NCBI GenBank assembly: GCA_902805475.1
Contig: CADCSX010000005.1
Location: 1,127,501 to 1,191,500, forward strand
Direction of reading: 5' to 3'
DNA from: Entonaema liquescens
Lineage: Eukaryota; Ascomycota; Sordariomycetes; Xylariales; Xylariaceae
Length of the DNA: 64,000 nt
Below, in pieces: positions 47,190 to 58,360 of this stretch (its first letter is position 1; each line of letters opens with the position of its first letter). The position numbers and the translations under genes are program-made. The notes below the pieces were generated by a model, which saw only the letters and a list, made by a program, of their open reading frames with translations, had not been told where the DNA came from and searched no databases.

Positions 47190-48136
47190 TCAGTTCAACG
47201 GAGAATCGCTCAATTGCGCAATTCCAGCCCACTTATTCACCTCATCGATAGTGCCCTGCGCACTCTGAATAATTGCCTTACTACCATCGCTTCCCAGCGG
47301 TAAAAAGGGAGGCAACTCTTGGCCCTCCGCAACACCACTTGATGTGACGAGGTCGTATATAATACTAGCACCCTTCGCCGGGTCACCGAGCTGCTTACCG
47401 TTCGCAGCCGCTATTCCGGCCGCGAAAGGGCCCACGATATCCGTGTAGGCGAGGATATTCGGCGTGTCCCTAGTTCTGAAATTGCCTGACGACGGGTTTA
47501 ATATCTGTGTTCGGAAAGTCCCTGGCTCTATCAGGCAGTGTCGTATTCCGAGAGGTCGCACCTCTTCGCCGAGGGTGAGCGTTAGTTGTCGGAGTGCCGC
47601 TTTAGATGCACTGTAGAGACCCAGAGTCGGCATTGATGACCTACGAGAAGAGGGTGTTAGTTATCACGTCCTTTCCGTTGAAATCTTGTCACGTCTAGAG
47701 GCGGAATGAAGGAGGGAATAAGTATGATTTACCGGGAAGCTATGGAACCCATAGTAATAAGAGTGCCGCCAGGACCTTTCCCGCGCATGTGCGGAAGGAT
47801 GGCACGGTAGATGTTAATGGGACCGAATACGTTGGTTTGGAACTGTCGAGCTGTTTCTTCGGGAGTTGCTCCCTCGACCGTGCCGGATTGGATGTAGCCG
47901 GCATTATTAACGACGACGTCAATGGTGCGATGGATCTGAAGTATTTCCCTTACACTTGCTTCGATCTGCTCCGGCGAGTCGTTAGGGTCGAGGCGAACGA
48001 CGGTAATACCCGGCAGAGTTAACTTTTCAGGGTCACGGGTAGCAGCGAGAACGTGGTCACCGCGAGCTGCGGCTACTTTGGCCAACTCTAGGCCGAAGCC
48101 AGAGGAGGTGCCAGTAATGAGCCAAACGCGAGGCAT
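47190..48136 (-). CDS. Short-chain dehydrogenase/reductase
   Basis: A classical NAD(P)-dependent SDR of 284 aa. Exons 48136-47733 and 47640-47190, 92-nt intron (GTAAAT..GTAG). The cofactor motif is TGTSSGFG near the N-terminus, then NNAGY, a catalytic Ser in TMGSIASR and Y144xxxK148 in YSASKAAL. The Arg after the first strand region (AATRDPEK) favours NADP, which I infer only. The substrate is unknown. It lies near the NRPS-like gene (4.4 kb away, opposite strand), with a decayed gene between them, so a joint pathway is possible but not shown. Confidence 0.93.
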
Positions 48137-48935
48137 ATTATTTACTTGACTTCAAGGTAGTTGGTTTGAAGTGAATGTTGGCCGGTTTTCTATATAGGTA
48201 GGTAAAGAGAATACGAGTACCTTTTTAACCTGTCCATGAATACACCCCCTCTTGCAATTCCCTCAGTTCCCAAGGCCAACAACGCCACTTAACAAGACAG
48301 GACCCTGTTACCGTTACTAATAGCACGAACACAAATATAATTGGCCAATATACTACATAACCTATTCTCTATTTTCTAGCCAGTCCCGGATACATGAATA
48401 CGAAAAATAGTGGAGATATTGGTCGTATACTGGTTAAGGGGATAGGCTTCCATAAACGATAGTCTTGATCGATAGTCTTGATGTTCGAGGGAGAGCAGCT
48501 TTTCGTACATCTCCGCACTTCTGCATACTAGATCTTGTCCTAATACATTAATAGGCAACGGTACGGATAATCGTAAAACAAGTAGTCGATATATCTTGAG
48601 AATGCCATCCCGATGAACAGTTGCGTAAGCCAAACTATACTATACAGTATGCTATACTACAAAATCAAAGGAATTCTTCCTAGTGTGAGATCTTCATTCT
48701 CTAGCACAATCAAAGCATAGTCGTAACAAGAACCAATTATCGTACCCAATGTCCATTAGTTCTAAATATATTCTCAAGTCACTCGTATGATCCAGGTAGA
48801 TCACTAAGAGTGAACCACGGCATTAACCAAGGCGGAGGCGGTTAACTCCGATCCTGGAATGACCACAAGGACTGTAAAAGGTCTGTCAATCACATATAGG
48901 TACAGAATTATATTCTAAACTCACCCTTGTGCTCC
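48137..48935. other. Intergenic region
   Basis: AT-rich spacer with a CTATACTATACAGTATGCTATACTA repeat-like stretch near 48634-48658. No gene. Confidence 0.55.
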
Positions 48936-50771
48936 TTACCTACACCCTAGTCTGTTGCTTCTCTCTTTGAAGACTTTCCCCTTTTTTCTTAACAAACCCC
49001 TGTGTTCCGGTGTTCCGATATCAATCCCGAATCGCTGCGCTTCTCGGCTGCCTTCCGGCCCATTTTCCGGCCCATTTTCCGACCTATCCCTGTACCCATC
49101 CCGCACTTCCCACCACCCCAAGCTGAACTGCCAACTGCCAAACAGCGCCTCTAGCTCACGCTTCGTCATCCACTCAGCGCCAGCTGGTATATTTTCACGT
49201 CGGCAGAGCTCGCTTCCAGCGAACAGCGCCATCTGACTCGCGATAGAGAACGGGCTCCGCGGAAGTGTTCCTCGGATGCGTGTTAGCGAGAATCCCAACC
49301 CGCCGAATACCACCATAGCCGCGAGTAGAATCTGGAGAAGCAGTTTTGATATGTAGGCGGTCGACTTTAAGTCTTGGAACAGTAGTCGAAACCGTGCCGG
49401 TGAGGTGTTGTGCCGACGCTTTTGTAGACTCGTTTAAAGGCTTGCGGCAAATAGATGATGTTATGACTCTCACAATATACATGTTATATATACGATTCAC
49501 GGTGTCTATCAAAACTTGAGTGTTGTTAGGCTCAAGCATAGCTTCCAAGCTAGGCATGTTAGGCATGTTAGGTCCGTATGCCATAGGAACGAAGAAATCG
49601 GACCAGTAGACGTCTAGCTTATCGTTAGTCCAATCCAATTCTGCCTTTCTGATATTCTCGTTCGCTCGGTGACTGAAACTACTGAGACCTTCACCGTTGG
49701 TTAGAAGCACGGCTGTTGACTCGTTGACGATTGGTGGGGATCGAATATTGGCGTGACTAAGTCTTAATATGGATTGAGGATTCAGTCCCTCGAGACTGAA
49801 ATCGACGGCAGTCTCCACGATCTGTATCTCCTGAAAACAGAATAACACCGTGATATTTTCTATTTGTGGAATTTTCGGGCCCGCGCATCCGAATTCGATT
49901 GTCATCGAAGGACAATCGTTGAAATCTCTGGACGCAAGGATGGTCCCGTTATTAAATCGAACAGGGTTGTACAAACCATCAAATGACCCGAACCAGGGAT
50001 TCACGTCTATCTTCTCAGTAGCCTCAAACGATGGCGTTCCATTATCACCACCAATTCCCATTCGTCCGTGGCAGTGTTGGGGGGACGGGGTAAGCAACTT
50101 CGATATCCCCCCCCCTCCCCTTTAGGTAACGGGTGTTGGTTCCCAACTTGCATCGTATTCGAGGTCTTAGTGAAGGAATGTTCATAGCATACCCCAAATT
50201 TTGTTGAACTACTGGATCTAAAACATTGAATCGTGGGTCGTCATGCTTACTTCCTGTCATGGCAACCCTGACAACATCAGGAAAGACAAGATTGTCATAG
50301 GCACTTTCTAGACCAGCCGAAGCGTTAAAAATAGCTTGGGGTAGTTGTCTTGCAGCACCCCCATCCTCAGAAATACTGTCTCTCCAAGAGATGTCCCATG
50401 TATTCGCAGTGGGTGCGCTAAACCGGGTCGAATATCTTACAGATAGATCTACAACCCAAAGACCTGATACAATGATAGTCAAGGTACTGGCCATCGCCCT
50501 GGCTATACTATATTTTTTGAGGGCTCTTCCAAGACTTGTCGTTTGTATTGGTGATATGTAGTCCAGTACTTCATACGGTTTTCAATGGTATTGCGGGTCC
50601 TTGTAGCATTGCATTCCAAGGTTGGCTTAATTTGCAATGATAATCAACCTGCTCCCAAAGGCTGGCAATAATAGTAAACATAACAGTTAAGACATACGTC
50701 CAAGTATAGTGAATGTAGCAATTAATTGAGAAAGTTGGTGTGGAGCCGTTTCTTTCGATATTACAATGCAT
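48936..50771 (-). pseudogene. Decayed DUF3433-type membrane protein gene
   Basis: Pieces of one protein are found in at least four successive reading-frame segments. These are YTWTYVLTVMFTIIASLWEQVD (ending at a stop near 50577), LDYISPIQTTSLGRALKKY leading into ASTLTIIVSGLWVVD, then GGDNGTPSFEATEKIDVNPWFG with a long luminal region, and finally FQDLKSTAYISKLLLQILLA with SIASQMALFAGSELCR and LFGSWQFSLGWWE. The last block is the conserved C-terminal signature of fungal DUF3433 proteins as I recall them. Frame changes near 50580, near 50050-50100 and near 49400-49440 need indels of differing sense. The 5' part expected for the family is missing. Short in-frame duplications (NMPNMP, ENGPENGP) occur. 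It looks like a true remnant, not one sequencing slip. Confidence 0.75.
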
Positions 50772-50838
50772 TTGTCACGAGGCAAACCGAAAGGTGAGAA
50801 CACAACTTCGTTGTTCCGCCAGGAACTCTAACTAAAGA

Positions 50839-50906
50839 AGCTCTGAAGTCAGAGCTATACATACAAAACAGCTTCTTTGTTCTAAGGGGGTCTCAAGTGA
50901 GACCCC
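50839..50906. repeat. Two perfect AG-loop hairpins
   Basis: AGCTCTGA and TCAGAGCT flank AG (50839-50856); GGGGTCTCA and TGAGACCCC flank AG (50887-50906). An outer pair AAAGAAGC (50834-50841) and GCTTCTTT (50871-50878) can enclose the first. Confidence 0.85.
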
Positions 50907-51021
50907 TGACAGCATTAAAATAATCAAAGTTACCTACGCATAAGCTTGTAAATAATATAGAATCCGAGTAAAGTGCTAGTAAAAAAAAACAAAAAAAAAG
51001 TCTTGCATTAAATTTACAATT

Positions 51022-51100
51022 ATAAACATACGGGTCAACTGTTTTATAGCGGGTGGCGGGCGTAGCCCGCTTTCTGACTCTTCTCTGAGTACTGAGATAA
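51022..51100 (+). repeat. Repeat unit, copy A
   Basis: Starts ATAAACATA, contains GGTCAACTG, the hairpin GCGGGC-GTA-GCCCGC (51056-51070), and ends ACTGAGATAA. Similar to copies B and C in order and ends. Confidence 0.65.
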
Positions 51101-51340
51101 GAAAAACTATCAGGGGTAAAAGGGAGTTAGGTGGGATTAGGCTTAGATCTACGTGATATATGATATATAAGGGGCGCGTAGCGCCTTCTCTGCTAGTTAG
51201 AAACGTTAAGCGTTAATAGATCTCTATTACCTACTACCTATTATACAGCAGTTACGCTGCTGCTTCTAGTAGTCACTCTACGTATGACCTCACTCACGGG
51301 CTTACTTTTGACAGAAATGCCCTGTATTAGACCTACAGGT

Positions 51341-51415
51341 ATAAGCACATAGACCAACCGTTTTGTGGCGGGCACAGCTCGCTTTCTCTTGACTCTAGTT
51401 TGACCACTGAGATAA
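51341..51415 (+). repeat. Repeat unit, copy B
   Basis: Starts ATAAGCACATAGACCAACCG, has a degraded version of the copy-A hairpin (GCGGGC-ACA-GCTCGC), and ends CACTGAGATAA. Confidence 0.65.
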
Positions 51416-51552
51416 CTTACCCCTTGCGTGACAGTTACTCAAGTAAGACAAAATGACCCGTCTTGATATCTATTTAATACCCCTTTTACAATAGGTAATG
51501 CTTTCCTTTCCTTTTTCTCGAACCATTTTTCACTTGATACTTCTCATACACT

Positions 51553-54500
51553 ATGGCAAATGAACATGAACGTGTTGCACGCTGTCAGGAGGACCTCCTG
51601 CCACACGTTGTTGACCGACTGGCACAGGAAAGACCCAATGCCATATATGCTAAATGGGTGACGAACTCAAAAGTAGTAGCCATCACTTATTCACAGCTAG
51701 CCAACGTTGTTAACGGCTTGGCTTGGTGGATTGTAGAGCAGCTTGGCAGTACTGGTCGTTATGAACTCCACCCCGATGTCTTAACCTACGTTGGCCCAAA
51801 CGACGTGCGATATTCAGCGCTGGTACTCGCAGCCATCAAAACCGGCTATGTGGTCTGTTTTTTTCTCTTTTATTCTCTTGGTTGTTACTTGCCTTTTTTC
51901 TGTTGAGATTCTAATGATTCTATCGTGTCTAGCTTTTTGTGGCCTCGCCCCGGAATAGCCCGGCGGCTCACCGTGCTTTGTTCGATCATCTCAAATGCCG
52001 GACATTTATCACGTCAAACCCGGCCCTACCGCCGGCCCGTACTGTTCTTGATGTCGTCAAACCACTACGCCATCTAACCGCACCATCGGTCGAAGAACTT
52101 CTCACCAAGGAATATCCTCCCTACATATTGAACAAGAACTTTCAAGACTTACAACCTAACCCGTTCGTTGTCATGTAAGTTACCGTATGTGTATGTAGTT
52201 TAGGATTGCTTCGGAGCTAATCCATCTCTGACCAGGCATACATCTGGAACTACAGGACTGCCTAAGCCTATCATTTGGACGAACGATACATGCGCGCAGG
52301 TTCTAAATGCAAATAATTGTTCAACGCCCAGTGGAATAATCCCTGTCGATAAAAGCTTAATAAATGGAAAGCGAGTAATAGTGACTCTGCCACCGTTCCA
52401 TGTAAGTCCATTGGTACCCCAATGAATGGTCAGGGATTTATTAATCATTTTAGGGAGCCCTTCTCGCTCATCTCTTGCTCGGCGCTATCCCTTATGGGAC
52501 TGTTATCATTGCTCCTGTAGCGGCAGCTATTCCCACAGCTCAGGGAGTTGTAGATGCCATCAAGCAAACTCCTGCCGATGTAGCAATACTTGTGCCTTCG
52601 GTGGTGGCAGAATTAGCCCAGAACCCCGAGTTGCTTGACTACTGCTCTACCCACCTCGAGACGATTCTTTATATTGGGGAAGACCTCCCCCAAGACATTG
52701 GTGATCGCGTAGCGGCTAAGATATACCTACGCTGCCAGTGGGGAACCACAGAGACCGGTATCATTCCGCAATTACTTCCACCAGAGCTACAGCCATCTGA
52801 ATCCATAAGCCGGGGCCTGTGGCGCTACATCCGAGTCAATCCATGCGCTGGCGCCGTTTTTGATGAGGTGACGGACGGTATTTATGAACTAATAATTCGA
52901 CGTGACAAGGCCCTGTCAAACGCACAGCCGTGCTTCACCGTTCAGGGATTAGAACAACTCGATGAATACCGTACCAAAGACTTGTTTGAGCCTCATCCTA
53001 CGATTCCTGAAGTATGGTGCTGGCATGCTCGTACTGATGATATTATTGTTTTTCTTAACGGCGAAAAGACGGACCCCATTTCGACGGAGCATCATATTAT
53101 GGCCAGCAACCCAGAACTGAGCGGTGCCCTTATAATTGGCTCTCAGCGATTACAGGCCGCGCTTCTGATCGAACCCGCCTCACAAAGCTGGATGACAACG
53201 GAAGAACAGGCAGCCCTGATCGAGCGTGTCTGGCCTAGCGTTGAACAAACCAACCGCAGTTCCCCCGCCCACGCACAGATAGAAAAGTCCTTTATTCTCG
53301 TTGTTCCAGCGGATCGCCGACTCATTCGAGCAGGTAAGGGTACATTGATGCGAGCACCAAGTATCAAACAATACTCCAGGGAAATTGAGACACTTTATTC
53401 CAACGCAGGCGTGATTCCAGATGGCAATGATGACGAGACGCCACTACACACCATGGGTCTTGATGGAATCACCCACGTGGTCCAACAACATGTCCGTGCC
53501 ATAACTGGTTGGTCGAGTCTCGATGACACAGTGAACTTCTTTGACCGTGGTATGGATTCCTTACAGGTGCTACAACTCAAGCGAGCCCTGCGACGTAGCC
53601 TCCACCACGACTTTGCACACTCTACTGTATATCGGAACCCCACGGTTCCTAAGCTTGCGGCAGCCATACTCGCAGGGTACAAATACGAAGAGGATGAACG
53701 TGCGGTCATGGGAACTTTACTCGCCAGTTATCGCGAGCTCGTTCAAAAGATGCCAGTACCTATACCCAAAGGCTCAGGTGTACATCCAGACAAAGGTTCA
53801 GGGCTAATCAATGTCCTTATAACCGGGTCTACAGGCACAATTGGGACATATCTATTGCATGCACTACTTGATCGCAATGGAATTGGACGCATCTTTTGCC
53901 TGAATCGTGGCGAGGACGGCGGGCAAGCTGCCCAGCACAAGAGCTTTGCTGTTGCAGGGCTTGAAACAGCCTGGCTTGAAAACAACAGACGTGTGACTTT
54001 CATCAAAGCCGATCTCCAGCAGCCATCGCTCGGTCTAGATGCGCCAACATTTGACTTACTCGGCACGCAGGTTGGGCTTGTCATCCATGCTGCATGGCCC
54101 GTCAAATTCAACGTGTCTCTTTCCGCATTTCGCCCTCAATTTGCCGGGCTACTGAACATGTTAGCCCTATCCGCTTCTGCATCAGCACGATTCACCTTTA
54201 TTTCTTCCATTACCGCCATAGGAGGATACACGAAGGGCCCAGCCCCTGAAGATATACTAAACGGTCTTGATGTGCCTGATGCCTTCGGCTACGGGCGCTC
54301 CAAGTTTCTTGCTGAGCTAATTGTCGATGCTGCGGCTCAGCACTTCGGAAATGCTATATCGACAACTATCATTCGCGTTGGCCAAGTGGCCGGTTCTGTG
54401 CGGCACCGAGGTCTATGGAATCCCAAGGAGTGGCTACCCAGCATAATTCTCAGCTCGCTGTATCTAGGAGAGGTGCCAGATAGCCTAAGCTCGCGCTTCG

Positions 54501-54964
54501 ACAATGTTGACTTCATACCAGTAGATTTGCTGGCCGACGTGCTCATCGATCTCGCCACGACAAAAAGAGACGTACAGAAATCCAGTGCCACGACAGTCTT
54601 CAATCTGCGCAACTCACAGCTCACGCCGTGGCACGCAGTACTGCCCGCCGTCACCGGAGCTGCGAAAGCGCACAATATGCCTCTTGAAGTGGTGCCACCA
54701 TTAACCTGGCTGAATAGTTTGCGTGCGAGCAAAGACATGGACAAGGAGCTATCTGTCGCAAATCCAGCTGCTTTGCTAGTAGACTTTATACAAGACTTTT
54801 GGGCGGAGAACATTGGTAACGCCGGAAGGGCACTAGGTCAGTCGCACCCCATGGCAATTGAACGCGCGCTGGAGGCCAGCCCGGTACTACGCAAATTGGA
54901 GGCTGTCAAGTTGGAGTGGATGCGCAAGTGGGTGGAGGAATGGATTGATGCGCGGGGAGTGTGA
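51553..54964 (+). CDS. NRPS-like A-T-R carboxylic acid reductase
   Basis: Enzymes of this layout adenylate a carboxylic acid, load it on a phosphopantetheine arm and release it reductively as an aldehyde or alcohol. Four exons: 51553-51852, 51933-52174, 52236-52401, 52454-54964; 1072 aa. Introns are 80, 61 and 52 nt with donors GTCTGT, GTAAGT, GTAAGT. The A domain shows FVASPRNSPAAH, A3 HTSGTTGLPKP (about 182-192, formed by splicing), A5 WGTTETG, A7 YRTKDLF and A8 RTDDIIVFLNGEKTDP (about 430-445). The thiolation site is FFDRGMDSLQ with Ser near 605. The reductase has LITGSTGTIGTYLL (about 690) and YGRSKFLAE (about 849). No condensation domain. It is not the lysine-pathway Lys2 enzyme by its shorter N-terminus and A-domain start. 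The substrate is unknown; fungal relatives act on aryl or polyketide acids. Confidence 0.93.
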
Positions 54965-56072
54965 TACCTAGGTATCCAACTGCCTCTAAATACAGCGTTC
55001 ATCGAAAAAGGGAGCCTCAAAATATAGTGCTAGGAATCTAGATATTTGCAAGACTTCTCCCCCGGACCTTCGAACTGCGAATGTGAGAAAACTGATCCAA
55101 CGAAGCACGACATACTCTGACCCTGCCCCCTCTCAAAAAATTGACAATCAACCAATTACAAACACGTGGAGATGCGCCTCTTATGGATATGAAGCGGACT
55201 AGATCATGGAGACGCCTAAGGAGCTTCCTGGATACTCTCAGGGCTATCGTGTATACTGACTGGGATAATACTTAAGGTAGTGGTGGAAATGATGTTGTAA
55301 TGTGTAAGTTCTGTATTTCCATTTCAGTCTTGTGGAAACTTAGATATACCCTCTTTCACTTGCACCTGCCACTGCCACAGCACCTACCCAAGTCCTGTCG
55401 TATATACTTTAAATATAAGTATGGACCAACTGTGCATTTGGCACCGTAGGCGCCCAACGTCTCATATTGTGCTTTGAGCTACTGAGATAATCAAAACGTA
55501 CGCGTAGTGTTTAAAAAGCGGTATTTATCAATTAGCTATTGACAAGCTTGCCGCCGCGTATACGGCGATCTATAATTGGTGCAATAACCCCGGTTACAAA
55601 AAAAAAGACTAGAAAAAAACCGTAACTCCTCAGCTCAGCTGCTCCCAGGAATTTCTTGAAAAATTCTGTCCCTTCTATGGGCTTCTCTGGGTGAATATTT
55701 ACACTTTGCAAGTTCGGGTTTGGTACAGCTGATCGAAAAAATATCGCATAAACATCACATCCCTAACGACGCCTCCTGAATGCCGTTGACGCGCTAAACG
55801 CCCCGCGTCATGAGGCCGGTTTCCTTGGTACAAGTTTTGAGAACATAGGAAAGGATTGTCGGTTGAGCCACCACTTTTACTAAGCGGTACTATTGGGTAT
55901 CCGACGGCCGCTTTATTTCAAGTCAGAATCCTCTCGAAAAGAGTTGTTCTCCTGTGTATACAGATCCAAGAAACTAACTCCGGCCCCGTTGTCATGATTG
56001 TATCCCAGTATGAATTAACATTCGGACCATGTCCTGCTAGTAGAATCCTCCCTCCGGCATTACAACCGTCAC
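54965..56072. other. Spacer after the NRPS-like gene
   Basis: AT-rich. It holds repeat copy C and a second small palindrome CGCCG-CGTATA-CGGCG at 55552-55567. No gene seen. Confidence 0.55.
55415..55490 (+). repeat. Repeat unit, copy C
   Basis: Starts ATAAGTATGGACCAACTG, has a GTA-loop palindrome GGCACC-GTA-GGCGCC (55440-55454, one mismatch) and ends CTACTGAGATAA, in the same orientation as copies A and B. Confidence 0.6.
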
Positions 56073-58360
56073 TTAGTGTTCGTAACCCGCACCTCGCTGC
56101 CACGGACTGTTTCTTGATTAGTCTATATCAACTACTAAATCTCGAACTGTGCTTACCTAGCATTGTTCTGTGCTCTGTATGAGGGAGGGCTGCCACTGTG
56201 CTGTTGTTGCAATGGGGCACCGTATGGGCTTGGAGCCCTTTGTGGACCACCGGCGGCTGGGAAAAGCGGCACAGAGGGGTCTACTGGAGAATGGGGCGGG
56301 TTCGAGTTGCTGCGGCCATAGGGGTTGCTCGGGGCGTTTGTGGGAACCGTCAGGTTCGATGTGTCTGTACGGCGGCGCAGTTCGGCAGATGATATCGACT
56401 CGTTGTCATCGTCAAGGTCCAACCCATGCTTATAGCCTGCCTTGTCACCGCGAGCGGTAGCGGCGAGGGCGTCTAATTCGGTTGTGCCTGTAAGTTGAGA
56501 TTGCGACTTCATGAACGACGTTCGGTCGTCAGCCATGAACTGGTAACGACCATCGGGGTTCTTGCGATAGAAGACCAGGGTGGTCGAAACGATGACCATA
56601 ATTAGGAGGATGGTAGCAAAAATAGCATTAAGGAAGAACAAAATAAGACCGATAACACCATTGACCAACGGAGGCTGGTTGAACACGTCCGAGAAGATCA
56701 AAAGGAAAATGGCGTTGACAAAGTTAACGCAGAAAATGGCAATATTGAACGAATTGGTGCTCTTGTCCATCCACGGTCGGAGGACACTGGCAGTAATCAG
56801 AGCGGCGGCTTCGATTAGAAGGAATCCAATGGCCTGGGCAGTGCTGCTACCTTGCGCAAAGGCGAGGAACATGGCCTTGACGAGGGAATATCCAAGAACC
56901 GGAATGATAAAGTAGTACGCGGAAGCACGGAACTGGACGTATAAGAATCCCCATTTGTTCAACGCTTGAGGATCGGAGAAGAGGATGTACGCAGGGTTCC
57001 GGTGCATAGCAACCGAGCGGCGAGCGATTCGGATAACCTTAGAGGCAGCCCAACCTAGAGTAGCTGTCATTCCAACGATGAAGAATACGGCCAATACCAC
57101 CTCGGCGGGCGAATCGTTCTGCGTGAACTCCCAGAGACACAAGATGGCCATCTGAGGGTAACCAATGAGAGTGAGTCGGAATAGAATACCCTTCAGGACG
57201 GTGAGCCATCCATTACGGAACTCGAGGAAAGTGTCACCCTTCATCCACCTCTGCTTAACAGCCAATTCGCAGAAACCCTTGAATGCCGCAACAGCACCAA
57301 TAGTAACGACAACAAATAGGCAGAAGAACGTCAGACCAGTCATAAAAAGGTTAGTCGTCTCGATACCGGCTCTGAAGGCCACACGCTGGATACCATACAC
57401 GAGGTAACTGCCTGAGCCTGTCATTACATTCCCACGCTTCGCCAGCGCTGAGGCACCTCGCGGGAGGAGAGCAGCTGAACGTCGGTACAGGTCAACGGCG
57501 GTGTCAGGGAGAACCGAAAGAGCGCGCTTCTCTACTTGCACCGAGACGGTGGTCAGGGAGTCGAAAATAGTAGAAGGCGTACCACCAGTAGCTCGCTGAT
57601 ACCAGGTGAAGATATCCTGCATGAAATCGACATTAATGATACCCATCGACCACTGGAAATCCTGGGTCCACGACTGAACAACAGGAGGTAAGTGGATAGC
57701 AGTTAGACCAAGCATGGCCTGGGCTTGGAAGAAGCTGAAAAGCGAAAGGGCACCGGAGGCGATATGGGCGGCAGCGTTAGAGTGACCAAGGCCGTTGATA
57801 ATAGCAGAAGAGCATAGTACCAAACCGGCAATGATAGCGAGAACCCACTTGACTGCGACCAAGTTGACCGTCTTACCATTGGAAATATCAGCTTCTACAC
57901 AAGCAACGCTCTTCTTCGTGTCAACCATTGTCAAGGTAACACGGACAGTGGCATCTAAATCGGGGAAATTGTAGGCGATACTGGGAATCTGAGAGGCGGC
58001 TTCTTCGCCCACAGGTAAGTTGAATTTCAACGGAATCTTACCCGCAGTCATGGGACAGAGACCAGCCAGCCCGATCTTGCAAGGGTCGATCGTCGTCTTA
58101 ATGATACTGTAGCCATATGCTGAGATGTCGACATCGAAATTAACTTTTCCTTCAACAGACGACGTCGCGACAATATTTAAGTAGGCTGTGTTATTATTCG
58201 GGGTGTAGGTAACCTGGAAAAGACTGGCAGTGAACTGAGAATCCTCCTGGCAATTGTTCAAGGAACTCGAGGTGAGCATGGGCTCTGCGGCGATAGCGCC
58301 CGGGACGAGTGTCGCAAGCCCCGACAAGAGCGCGACCGATTTTATTGTTGATAACCACAT
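56073..58360 (-). CDS. Flavin carrier protein / TRP-like channel (FLC family)
   Basis: Flc proteins are ER/plasma-membrane proteins with an ML-like luminal domain and a TRP-like transmembrane block, linked in yeast to FAD import to the ER, cell-wall integrity and calcium. The signal peptide is about 1-24. The ML-like domain follows (NCQEDSQFTASLFQVTYTPN, VNFDVDISAYGYSI, CPMTAGKIPLKFNLPVGEEA). About nine hydrophobic helices run between residues ~170 and ~620, then the family motif FYRKNPDGRYQFMADDRTSF and a Pro/Ser-rich tail. The long frame ends with a stop that is the splice donor itself (AG|GTAAGC at 56157/56156). A 50-nt intron with branch GACTAATC leads to a terminal exon 56106-56073 that adds SPWQRGAGYEH, the conserved end of these proteins. 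Exons 58360-56157 and 56106-56073, 745 aa. Confidence 0.92.

Larger units (their letters stand above)
50772..51552. other. Palindrome-rich spacer upstream of the NRPS-like gene
   Basis: No gene. It contains perfect short hairpins at 50839-50856, 50887-50906, 51056-51070, 51173-51185 and 51246-51262, and two copies of a ~75-bp repeat (51022-51100, 51341-51415). A TATA-like AT-rich stretch and a CTTTCC-rich segment at 51498-51530 probably serve the downstream gene. Confidence 0.65.

Noticed and set aside
51022..55490. LTR retrotransposon carrying the NRPS-like gene
   Set aside because: The direct repeats are only about 75 bp and diverged, there is no primer-binding site, polypurine tract or pol gene.
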